From Bolinopsis microptera (taxonomy: Eukaryota; Ctenophora; Tentaculata; Lobata; Bolinopsidae), in contig NC_087082.1 of NCBI RefSeq assembly GCF_026151205.1, forward strand, positions 20,050,494 to 20,114,493: 64,000 nt of DNA, in the 5' to 3' direction. Positions 21,101-28,022 of this stretch are shown here, one piece after another; position 1 is the stretch's first letter, and every line of letters begins with the position of its first letter. Both the position numbers and the translations under genes were made by a program. Under the pieces are notes generated by a model. That model made no database searches and was not told where the DNA came from. It saw nothing but the letters and a program-made list of their open reading frames with translations.

Positions 21101-23516
21101 GCAGATATATCTTCTTGCTGAGTAAACCTTGCTATGATGCACACTATAACCATATAACCAGTATGTAGTGATGATAAGATACTTAAAGTTAGGTTTGGTA
21201 TAATACAAGTAACGGGGGTATTTACTTATTTAGATCACGAGATCAAGTGGTGAGCTGGAACAATGCCCAATATGTGAGCTGGAAAAATGCCAAATATGTG
21301 TCTAGAACTACTGACTCAAGAAGTGGAATGTTGCCAGGGTAATAATCAAGAAGTGAAATGTTGCCAGGGTAATAATCAAGAAGTGGAATGTTGCCAGGGT
21401 AATAATAAATGCCTTGGCTCGATGTTCTTAAGAACCTCGATCGACTTTTGAAAAATATTACCTTTAAAATCGTGCTCACCATAAACTATTTAAAAATGGG
21501 AGAGGGGTCCATCGTCACTTACGCCATGTTGACTCCCCTTAAAACTAGTTAAATAATTATTCCTTAAAAACTTAAGTACTCACAGTAGGTGGAACCTTCT
21601 TCCTGAGTCTGACAGTGTCAGATTCTCCGAGAGCAGCAGGCATACCAGACAGTTCCCGTTCCATCTCCAGGAACTGATCCATTATATCATCCAGCTCCGT
21701 GTCCATGGTTTGTCCGGGCATCTCTTGTGATTTGGGGGCTGGTGCTAGATCCTGGGGAAGGGAGGGGAGGTTAGATATTGTGATGTGGGGGCTGGTGCTA
21801 GATCCTGGGGAGGGAGGGGAGGTTAGATATTATAGATATTGTGATTTGGGGGCTGGTGCTAGATCCTGGGGCAGGGAGGGGAGGTTAGATATTGTGATTT
21901 GGGGGCTGGTGCTAGATCCTGGGGCAGGGAGGGGAGGTTAGATATTGTGATGTGGGGGCTGGTGCTAGATCCTGGGGAGGGAGGGGAGGTTAGATATTAT
22001 AGATATTGTGATTTGGGGGCTGGTGCTAGATCCTGGGGAAGGGAGGGGAGGTTAGATATTGTGATTTGGGGGCTGGTGCTAGATCCTGGGGCAGGGAGGG
22101 GAGGTTAGATATTGTGATTTGGGGGCTGGTGCTAGATCCTGGGGAAGGGAGGGGAGGTTAGATATTGTGATTTGGGGGCTGGTGCTAGATCCTGGGGCAG
22201 GGAGGGGAGGTTAGATATTGTGATTTGGGGGCTGGTGCTAGATCCTGGGGAGGGAGGGGAGGTTAGATATTATAGATATTGTGATTTGGGGGCTGGTGCT
22301 AGATCCTGGGGCAGGGAGGGGAGGTTAGATATTGTGATGTGGGGGCTGGTGCTAGATCCTGGGGCAGGGAGGGGAGGTTAGATATTGTGATTTGGGGGCT
22401 GGTGCTAGATCCTGGGGAAGGGAGGGGAGGTTAGATATTGTGATTTGGGGGCTGGTGCTAGATCCTGGGGCAGGGAGGGGAGGTTAGATATTGTGATTTG
22501 GGGGCTGGTGCTAGATCCTGGGGCAGGGAGGGGAGGTTAGATATTGTGATGTGGGGGCTGGTGCTAGATCCTGGGGCAGGGAGGGGAGGTTAGATATTAT
22601 AGATATTGTGATGTGGGGGCTGGTGCTAGATCCTGGGGCAGGGAGGGGAGGTTAGATATTGTGATGTGGGGGCTGGTGCTAGATCCTGGGGCAGGGAGGG
22701 GAGGTTAGATATTGTGATGTGGGGGCTGGTGCTAGATCCTGGGGAGGGAGGGGAGGTTAGATATTATAGTGTGGGGGCTGGTGCTAGATCCTGGGGAGGG
22801 AGGGGAGGTTAGATATTATAGATATTGTGATTTGGGGGCTGGTGCTAGATCCTGGGGCAGGGAGGGGAGGTTAGATATTGTGATGTGGGGGCTGGTGCTA
22901 GATCCTGGGGCAGGGAGGGGAGGTTAGATATTGTGATGTGGGGGCTGGTGCTAGATCCTGGGGAGGGAGGGGAGGTTAGATATTATAGTGTGGGGGCTGG
23001 TGCTAGATCCTGGGGAGGGAGGGGAGGTTAGATATTATAGATATTGTGTTGTGGGGGCTGGTGCTAGATCCTGGGGCAGGGAGGCGAGGTTAGATATTAT
23101 AGATATTGTGATTTGGGGGCTGGTGCTAGATCCTGGGGCAGGGAGGGGAGGTTATATAAATTTCTAAATATTGTGGTACTATCTTATTGCTGTAATCTTT
23201 ATGTTTGAAAGTTGTATACTGGAGGTCAAATGTATCGTTTTCTGGGAATGTCAGGGGTTGGATTTCTAAAAGAATTTACCGTCTACTCAAAGGTTTGTTT
23301 GTAGAGGGAGGGGTACAGCGTTCTAGAGTAATTATGTAATACATTCCAGAATGACATAAAGAATTTGCTTATGTAATATTCTAAACGTAAAAGACAAAAG
23401 ATAAAAACTTAGCTAAAGAACTCACCCGATTGTCAAGGTCGGCTCCTTTCAGCGCTGAGTAGAGCTTGTCTTTATCATGGTCAGGTATAAAGGGTAGACT
23501 ATTCAATGATGCATCG
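5921..23516 (-). CDS. RAPH1/APBB1IP-like: MRL-family adaptor (MIG-10/RIAM/lamellipodin), 17 exons
   Basis: MRL proteins link Ras-family GTPases and membrane phosphoinositides to Ena/VASP, profilin and talin, and so control actin protrusion and integrin activation. Exons read on the minus strand, 5' to 3': 23516-23426, 21751-21584, 19901-19862, 16375-16260, 16115-15942 (or to 15896), 15746-15557, 15433-14602, 14388-14226, 13751-13680, 13369-13244, 12920-12710, 12307-12211, 11705-11563, 11266-11128, 10641-10513, 10102-9912, 6114-5921. Junctions are GT-AG and phases match throughout. The one doubtful junction is near 15.75-15.94 kb. From 21,751 to the stop this gives 2,985 nt, about 994 residues. 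The order (talin-type helix, prolines, RA, PH) is that of RIAM and lamellipodin. Identification rests on the RA-PH motifs (EDHE...WSRD, GKKSW, SGIYY, KAPTEYCF). Which vertebrate paralogue is closer cannot be told. The start is uncertain: a Met in the 21.7-kb exon, or further upstream. Confidence 0.88.
6292..9938. repeat. 38-bp minisatellite (~96 copies) carrying the MRL 5' splice site
   Basis: On the minus strand each unit reads AACTCTACATTCTAGC, TTCCAATTCG, then GTTAGTTTCCCC. The first 26 bp equal the last 26 bp of the PH exon (ending at 9,912) and the rest equals the start of the intron. Every copy therefore repeats the exon/intron boundary TTCG|GTTAGT. The main variation is GAGTTGGGG versus GAGTTTGGG; the donor core appears intact in all copies. 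Reading past the first donor meets TAG at once. Confidence 0.97.
9912..10641 (-). CDS. MRL gene, exons for the second half of the PH domain
   Basis: Two exons, 10641-10513 and 10102-9912, joined in phase 2. The first carries FKKQHKAPTEYCFLI, matching the KAPTD(Y/H)CFVLK strand of the RIAM/lamellipodin PH domain. The second carries LQFRLWTNALRRLEYGEKLL, matching the C-terminal PH helix (TLxQWVxGIRIAKYGKxLY in vertebrates), then a linker ending SPTLHSSFQF. The Trp and the YG(E/K)K(L) pattern are conserved. Both exons end in 5' splice sites that are multiplied into minisatellites in the following introns. Confidence 0.85.
10159..10520. repeat. 23-bp-based minisatellite carrying the 10,513 donor
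   Basis: The minus-strand unit CTCTACCAG|GTTAGTTTCAC repeats with interposed variants (TTACTTGGTTAGTTTC). The exon itself ends CGCTCTACCAG, so exon end and donor form one repeat unit. About 14 donor-like GTTAGT cores occur within 360 bp. Confidence 0.93.
11128..11705 (-). CDS. MRL gene, RA-PH linker and first half of the PH domain
   Basis: Exon 11705-11563 continues the RA domain into the linker: KYELFRRPQLFL matches the KYAVFKNPQNF(Y)L segment of RIAM. Exon 11266-11128 opens the PH domain with GVHWLKSGKKSWRKMNFVIR and SGIYYAGKAK, matching GxLxLKxDGKKSWK(R)RYF and SGIYYVPKGK of the family. Phases are 2/1 and 1/2 and agree with both neighbours. The GKKSW basic loop is where family members contact phosphoinositide. 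Confidence 0.88.
11505..11538. repeat. short TAATTAGC tandem
   Basis: Four consecutive TAATTAGC/TGATTAGC units lie in an MRL intron. TAATTA is a homeodomain-type core; no functional evidence. Confidence 0.6.
11913..12200. repeat. 11-bp minisatellite, ~25 copies of TTACGTAAGTA
   Basis: It lies about 10 bp inside the intron that follows the RA exon at 12,211. Each unit holds the palindrome TTACGTAA, the consensus of PAR-bZIP/E4BP4-type factors. On the plus strand it also holds GTAAGT, a perfect donor in antisense. A few CACGTAAG variants occur at the exon-proximal end. Confidence 0.95.
12211..12920 (-). CDS. MRL gene, Ras-association (RA) domain exons
   Basis: Exon 12920-12710 starts with EKLKIALEKLKIA, the helix preceding the RA domain in RIAM. 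It continues through the ubiquitin-like fold: MKVFNVNNSSKTIWVEQKQ, then WEVCQVLAEKN and DWTLVEHITDLEI. Exon 12307-12211 gives ERELEDHEIVYDVLNSWSRD and NKMYF, matching EDHExxVEVLxxWxRDxxNK. Both junctions keep the frame. The donor at 12,710 is itself part of a 22-bp minisatellite in the next intron. Family members bind Rap1 or Ras through this domain. Confidence 0.9.
12325..12432. repeat. ~37-bp repeat, three copies
   Basis: AATTATTAATTAGTCAATAA followed by AACTATCAACT is repeated three times with small changes, in the intron just before the second RA exon. Confidence 0.8.
12600..12714. repeat. 22-bp minisatellite (5 copies) carrying the RA-exon donor
   Basis: The minus-strand unit contains AATAG|GTATGTGGCAAAG. 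The exon ends GAAATAG and its donor is the first GTATGT of the array, so the 5' splice site is present five times. Confidence 0.92.
13244..13751 (-). CDS. MRL gene, two exons before the RA domain
   Basis: Exon 13751-13680 (72 nt, phase 0/0) encodes NDFKTDPMNVPIRVPDNEPF. Exon 13369-13244 (126 nt, phase 0/0) is proline- and serine-rich, then basic, and ends KEDLTEEEKAAILKK. This leads directly into EKLKIALEKLK of the RA exon, as LTxEEKxxKIKLALEKLK does in RIAM. The reading frame also stays open upstream of the 13,369 acceptor through a CPKCKC segment and the 27-bp repeat to about 13,726. A longer exon is possible, but the acceptor GCGTTACAG fits phase and family better. Confidence 0.72.
13437..13592. 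repeat. 27-bp minisatellite, six copies
   Basis: The unit has GAGGGGGTTGCTCCCTCCC and TCGC, with a TCGCGA at each junction. It lies between two MRL exons and is open on both strands because 27 is a multiple of three. The repeated peptide is GREGATPSR. Taken as intronic, although an extended exon cannot be excluded. Confidence 0.93.
14226..15433 (-). CDS. MRL gene, Ser/Thr-rich exons with an 11-residue coding repeat
   Basis: Exon 15433-14602 (832 nt) encodes about 276 residues: an acidic/Ser-rich start, a basic stretch (RKRKKNKKKDK) and about eight copies of an 11-residue DGQTDRASRVT-type repeat (33 bp on DNA), then an SS/SN-rich end. Exon 14388-14226 is Ser/Thr-rich (SKSSGVSSYLTSSSSELYD). 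The phase 2/1 junction joins them through a split Gly codon. No domain is recognised. The repeat is probably disordered, and its copy number is likely to vary between alleles. Confidence 0.7.
14758..15010. repeat. 33-bp coding minisatellite in the MRL gene
   Basis: About eight copies encode DGQTDRASRVT-type units. Each is dense in GTCTGTC/CTGTCCGT on the plus strand. It lies within exon 15433-14602, and the length keeps the frame for any copy number. Confidence 0.93.
15557..16115 (-). CDS. MRL gene, proline-rich exons (Ena/VASP- or profilin-binding type)
   Basis: The 16115 exon reads MQFGSLPAPLG, then LPPPPTIYEE and two 15-residue repeats of the type PPPPAPVAPPVEVM, then PPPPPDDDL. The 15746 exon adds LPPPPPTMSPAP and TPPPPC. 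RIAM has similar N-terminal LPPPP segments before its RA domain, and such motifs recruit EVH1 domains or profilin. The join between the two is unresolved. A donor at 15,896 (phase 1) does not fit a stop-free acceptor. A donor at 15,942 (GAG|GTAATG, phase 0) fits the AAAG acceptor at 15,746. Alternative splicing or an assembly base error is possible. Confidence 0.6.
16260..16375 (-). CDS. MRL gene, conserved DLDSLLDDL exon
   Basis: The exon encodes TDEKDLDSLLDDLCNDMEDI and INASFGF. This matches the second N-terminal helix of RIAM/lamellipodin (DLDALMADL in vertebrates), part of the region that contacts talin. Phase 2 at its start takes the single A left by the 19,862 donor, giving Asn. The donor AAG|GTTTGA is non-ideal but in phase with the next exon. 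Confidence 0.75.
16591..19492. repeat. dispersed ~25-bp motif in both orientations (six copies)
   Basis: GACGCTAATGTTGATGAAGG plus AGCAC or a close variant occurs at 16,591 (partial), 16,611, 16,764, 17,891 (inverted), 19,401 and 19,470 (inverted). All lie in the intron between MRL exons at 19,862 and 16,375. The last two form a hairpin. Confidence 0.8.
19400..19493. ncRNA. hairpin with 22-bp arms (miRNA-precursor-like or foldback)
   Basis: CGCTAATGTTGATGAAGGAG at 19,401 pairs with TGCTCCTTCATCAACATTAG at 19,471, leaving a loop of about 48 nt. The 22-nt stem has a single G-U-type mismatch. Size and arm length resemble an animal microRNA precursor. However, the arm sequence is also a dispersed intron motif, so a foldback repeat is at least as likely. 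Confidence 0.3.
19862..19901 (-). CDS. MRL gene, 13-codon micro-exon
   Basis: This 40-nt exon has a clear acceptor (TTTTCAG) and donor (GTAAGT) and encodes NSAAYRMSIMALG. It is in phase with the 21.7-kb exon (phase 0) and the 16.3-kb exon (phase 1). The segment corresponds to the FSYRFSxxNxNEAL motif just before DLDALMADL in vertebrate MRL proteins. Confidence 0.65.
20430..20550. repeat. two short arrays: GAGACACTGGT and CTTCAGAGTTGAGACACA types
   Basis: About five 11-12-bp units followed by four 18-bp units, in the intron between MRL exons at 21,584 and 19,901. Confidence 0.85.
21305..21408. repeat. ~35-bp repeat, three copies
   Basis: AATCAAGAAGTGGAATGTTG and CCAGGGTAATA are repeated three times in an MRL intron. 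Confidence 0.85.
21584..21751 (-). CDS. MRL gene, N-terminal talin-binding-type helix exon
   Basis: The 56-codon exon begins DLAPAPKSQEMPGQTMD, then the amphipathic helix ELDDIMDQFLEMERELSGMP. This parallels the talin-binding helix of RIAM (DQMFxxLLGEMDLLTQSL in human). The two Met codons at its start are possible translation starts if the upstream exons belong elsewhere. Its 3' splice site, CCCCAG|GATCTAGC, is the first of about 26 tandem copies that fill the preceding intron end. Confidence 0.75.
21727..23152. repeat. ~53-bp minisatellite (~26 copies) carrying an MRL 3' splice site
   Basis: On the minus strand each unit reads CTCCCCTCCCTGCCCCAG|G followed by ATCTAGCACCAGCCCCCA: a pyrimidine tract, AG and the first bases of the exon starting at 21,751. 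Some units carry an extra 8-11 bp (TATAGATATT). The exon-proximal copy alone continues into the unique coding sequence (AAGAGATGCCCGG). About 26 tandem 3' splice sites thus precede one exon. Confidence 0.96.
23426..23516 (-). CDS. MRL gene, upstream 30-codon exon
   Basis: A strong acceptor (TTTTCTCCCTCTCAG) and donor (CGG|GTGAGT) bound an exon encoding DASLNSLPFIPDHDKDKLYS and ALKGADLDNR. It ends in phase 0, matching the 21,751 exon. It begins with one base left over, so the upstream exon must end in phase 2. The exon ending at 33,142 does so. Confidence 0.65.
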
Positions 23517-23828
23517 CTGAGAGGGAGAAAAGAAGGGTTAACGGTGTGATAATAACGGAGCTGGAGCACTGGAGCACTGGGTGCTGTAGGTGCTTAGTTC
23601 ATGAGAGTGTAGTCAGTACACTGTACTGGTGTTTAGTGTGGGTTACTGTGTTTGTGATCTTAGCACAGAGCCTGTAGACAACGCGACTAGACACGCTATA
23701 ATATAGTATGTATATATAGAATTTGACATGAAAGTCTATTATTCTAAGCGGTGTTCGTTCACTTGGATTGTGTGCACTATTTGTAATATTGTAATAATCT
23801 GGTTTATTCTGAGCGGTTAGAAAAAAAA

Positions 23829-23857
23829 AATCCAGCTCTAGTAGTAGAGCTGGATTA
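23829..23857 (-). terminator. perfect hairpin followed by a T run
   Basis: AATCCAGCTCT and AGAGCTGGATT flank a 6-nt loop (11-bp perfect stem). On the minus strand the stem is followed by about ten T. It looks like an intrinsic or Pol III-type terminator. There is no associated small-RNA gene that can be recognised. Confidence 0.25.
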
Positions 23858-24282
23858 AATGGAAAGCTTGGCTTCACGATCAATTAATTATTAACCTGGG
23901 ATATGTAATGGCCGAGAATTTACCAAATATCAACTTACATCATGATTCCAACTGTCATTTTGGGAGAAAACACTCAAACTAAAACTAAAACTAACGCTAC
24001 AAAAACTATCGCTAAAAATAAGAATAATGAACATGTTCTAGACCCCAGATAACTTTATACCCCATAATCTCGTTACAAAAGGTGACGTCACAGTGCCAGT
24101 ACTCACTAATACACTTACTAGTACTCACTAATATATTACAGTAATTCTATCTCACACACTATCTATCACATGTCATTTTAAAGTCGGAACATTGTACTGA
24201 CCAATGATATGGGGCCCCGCCTCTCTTAGCTCGGGGAGACTTCCTTATTTTTAGAGTTTTAGATAAGGAAGCAAGGGATTGA

Positions 24283-24372
24283 GGTACAGAAGTCACGTGG
24301 TATTGAAGTCACGTGGTACAGAAGTCACGTGGTACAGAAGTCACGTGGTATTGAAGCCACGTGGTAAGAAGA
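24283..24372. promoter_or_regulatory. five tandem CACGTG E-boxes (16-bp repeat)
   Basis: GTACAGAAGTCACGTG and GTATTGAAGTCACGTG units repeat five times; one has GCCACGTG. GTCACGTG is the core bound by MiT/TFE and USF-type bHLH factors. About 0.8 kb upstream of the 23,516 exon. Confidence 0.5.
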
Positions 24373-24952
24373 CCAAGTCCTTAGACAGTGACAGAGAGCC
24401 TTTAAATCGTGAGATGAATCTGGGGGGGGGCTGAGGGTAACAGTAACCCTAGTAACAGTAACCATAGTAACAGAGGGGGGCTCATGATTAGCACCAGAAA
24501 CTGCTAATGGTTGGGAGGTGGTACTCTACCTAGAGGTCCCGAGCTGGCTGCTGATAAAGTATTACAGTTGGCAAGGATGCTGGTACGGGACAAATTACGA
24601 TTATTAAATTAAGAGAAATCAATTCAACTTATCAGAACTGTATAATTATTTTTAGTAAAAACCTCAAGAAGCACGCGTTGTGCGACTAGTTAGTAGTTAC
24701 AGACGAAGTGACGCTAATAAAGTAATCATATGAGTATTTAAGTAATTAGGAGAACTAGACGAAGTGGGACGAAGTGCTCTCAGAGACCCGGCTAGTAGAG
24801 GGACAGTGTCCGGCTAGTAGTGGGACAGTGTCCTGGACTACTAATCACGACTAGAGGGGCTACTGACCGGGGCTAAATATAGGGACTACTTCACCGCCCC
24901 GTGAACTAGAGCACTTTGCAACACCTCCACAATGTGCTCCGCTTGTTGAGCG

Positions 24953-25056
24953 GTGCAGCCAGCCAATCAGCACACAGAAGCCGTGTCACGTGGTGTGTGA
25001 AAGCCAATCAGGACACAGCAGCTGTGTCACGTGGTGTGTGAGAGCCAATAGGAAGA
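24953..25056. promoter_or_regulatory. two tandem CCAAT + CACGTG modules
   Basis: AGCCAATCAG ... GTGTCACGTGGTGTGTG occurs twice about 56 bp apart, followed by a third AGCCAATAGG. It could be an alternative promoter 1.5 kb upstream of the 23,516 exon. It lies immediately beside the 18-bp array. Confidence 0.45.
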
Positions 25057-25184
25057 AAGCGTGCCAGGACAATAGGGACCAGCATCCAGCAAGCTTAATA
25101 AAACACACTACAGATATTAAACCGGAGAGTTCCGCACAAAAGGTATATCCCAACAGTATCGGCTGCAGTATCAGCTGCAGTATC

Positions 25185-26780
25185 GGAACACTGTTTATAA
25201 CAGGAACACTGTTTATAACAGGAACACTGTTTATAACAGGAACACTGTTTATAACAGGAACACTGTTTATAACAGGAACACTGTTTATAACAGGAACACT
25301 GTTTATAACAGGAACACTGTTTATAACAGGAACACTGTTTATAACAGGAACACTGTTTATAACAGGAACACTGTTTATAACAGGAACACTGTTTATAACA
25401 GGAACACTGTTTATAACAGGAACACTGTTTATAACAGGAACACTGTTTATAACAGTAACACTGTTTATAACAGGAACACTGTTTATAACAGGAACACTGT
25501 TTATAACAGGAACACTGTTTATAACAGGAACACTGTTTATAACAGGAACACTGTTTATAACAGGAACACTGTTTATAACAGGAACACTGTTTATAACAGG
25601 AACACTGTTTATAACAGGAACACTGTTTATAACAGGAACACTGTTTATAACAGGAACACTGTTTATAACAGGAACACTGTTTATAACAGGAACACTGTTT
25701 ATAACAGGAACACTGTTTATAACAGGAACACTGTTTATAACAGGAACACTGTTTATAACAGGAACACTGTTTATAACAGGAACACTGTTTATAACAGGAA
25801 CACTGTTTATAACAGGAACACTGTTTATAACAGGAACACTGTTTATAACAGGAACACTGTTTATAACAGGAACACTGTTTATAACAGGAACACTGTTTAT
25901 AACAGGAACACTGTTTATAACAGGAACACTGTTTATAACAGGAACACTGTTTATAACAGGAACACTGTTTATAACAGGAACACTGTTTATAACAGGAACA
26001 CTGTTTATAACAGGAACACTGTTTATAACAGGAACACTGTTTATAACAGGAACACTGTTTATAACAGGAACACTGTTTATAACAGGAACACTGTTTATAA
26101 CAGGAACACTGTTTATAACAGGAACACTGTTTATAACAGGAACACTGTTTATAACAGGAACACTGTTTATAACAGGAACACTGTTTATAACAGGAACACT
26201 GTTTATAACAGGAACACTGTTTATAACAGGAACACTGTTTATAACAGGAACACTGTTTATAACAGGAACACTGTTTATAACAGGAACACTGTTTATAACA
26301 GGAACACTGTTTATAACAGGAACACTGTTTATAACAGGAACACTGTTTATAACAGGAACACTGTTTATAACAGGAACACTGTTTATAACAGGAACACTGT
26401 TTATAACAGGAACACTGTTTATAACAGGAACACTGTTTATAACAGGAACACTGTTTATAACAGGAACACTGTTTATAACAGGAACACTGTTTATAACAGG
26501 AACACTGTTTATAACAGGAACACTGTTTATAACAGGAACACTGTTTATAACAGGAACACTGTTTATAACAGGAACACTGTTTATAACAGGAACACTGTTT
26601 ATAACAGGAACACTGTTTATAACAGGAACACTGTTTATAACAGGAACACTGTTTATAACAGGAACACTGTTTATAACAGGAACACTGTTTATAACAGGAA
26701 CACTGTTTATAACAGGAACACTGTTTATAACAGGAACACTGTTTATAACAGGAACACTGTTTATAACAGGAACACTGTTA
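25185..26780. repeat. 18-bp minisatellite, ~88 copies, almost invariant
   Basis: The unit is GGAACACTGTTTATAACA. Apart from one G-to-T change near 25,457 (CAGTAACACT), the copies look identical. Being 18 bp, it is open in several frames on both strands and produces spurious frames of about 600 codons. Confidence 0.98.
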
Positions 26781-26952
26781 CAATTACTCAAACAGTAAAT
26801 CTGGGAGGACCTTACTAATATGTAGTATGATCTAAGTGACGAAACTGAAGGTCGCACTGTATCCAAATAGTACTCCTACAACCCCTCCTTGTACTCAAGT
26901 ACTGGCACTGAGCAAACATCATCACAATGGAAGTTATCTTCAGGAAGAGGAG

Positions 26953-27030
26953 CAGTAACGAGCCAATCAGAGCACAGAACGAGAGCTGTTAGCCAATCAG
27001 AAGGCTGGAGATAAGTCACGTGACACGTGC
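26953..27030. promoter_or_regulatory. CCAAT/CACGTG cluster
   Basis: GAGCCAATCAGAGCACAG, TTAGCCAATCAGAAGGCTGG and AAGTCACGTGACACGTG lie within 75 bp. The phrase AGCCAATCAGAAGGCTGGA recurs at about 49,098. Confidence 0.4.
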
Positions 27031-27947
27031 GAGGAACTAGGATATTAGAGTATATTTTAGGTAGAGCATGTAATTAATGTGTTATGTGCAGACATGCAAC
27101 AGACATGTAACAGACATGTAACGTCGAAACAGCAAAAGAAAGACAATCCCAACAAATTAAAGAGTTAGGAGATAATGATTACAGTCACAAGACCGCTATA
27201 TTAAGCATAAAAGTGAAATAATGTTGCGAGTAAAATATAATTATGTCGAAGTTCTCGTGATTATATTACGGGGAAATGATATTATATTCTAAATAAACCA
27301 TGACAATGATAGCTTTTCTACATAGCAACTTGGAGCGAAATATCTAGTATGGAGAGGTATAAATGCCGAAATTTTCCCAGCGTCTGATGAACAGAAGCCT
27401 TATTCCCCGCCCTAGCACTGTAGTGTAACTATAGCACTGTATTGTATGTGTGGATTTATTAAGTTATTAGAAGAAACTAATGGTTCATAAAGTGCGTTGA
27501 TTTGTTTGGCGCCAAGTCCAAGGTGAGGTTACATTTGCCATATTAATGCGTATGATTCGATTAATACCTTTTTTATGAGGATAAATTATGTTATAATTCA
27601 CGAACACTGAAAAAAGTCACGTTGACTGCTGCTGGATAAAAATAGAAGAGAGTAGTCCAAGTTTGTTTTGGCACGTGACAGCTGTTTTGTTTATTTCCGA
27701 AGAAATAAGCAAAACGAATTACAGCAAGAAAAAACAATGTGAGACAAGAAACTCCGAATAAAACCCAATACAGGTAAATGAAACCCGAAATAAAGGTACT
27801 TGACCAGATATAACCATCTATTCAACTACCAACATAATCAACTACATACAGACACAGTACGATAAAAGTATTCAATATTCGTAGACTACCCCGGGGCAAA
27901 CAGGTCTCTGAGTAGATGAAGTGTTCCAGCACAAGCATACAGACGTA

Positions 27948-28022
27948 ACCACGTGGGCTGGTTTCTGAGCACGTGGGCTGTTTCTGAGCACGTGGGCGAG
28001 GGGATTGGTCACGTGATAGGCT
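27948..28022. promoter_or_regulatory. three CACGTGGGCTG repeats plus ATTGGTCACGTGAT
   Basis: GCACGTGGGCTGTTTCTGA-type units occur three times, followed by an inverted CCAAT (ATTGG) joined to TCACGTGAT. Same motif pair as the other clusters. Confidence 0.4.

Noticed and set aside
24986-26866. Overlapping open frames of 602 (+) and 626 (-) codons
   Set aside because: They translate an 18-bp tandem repeat, which is stop-free in several frames; no splice or start context.
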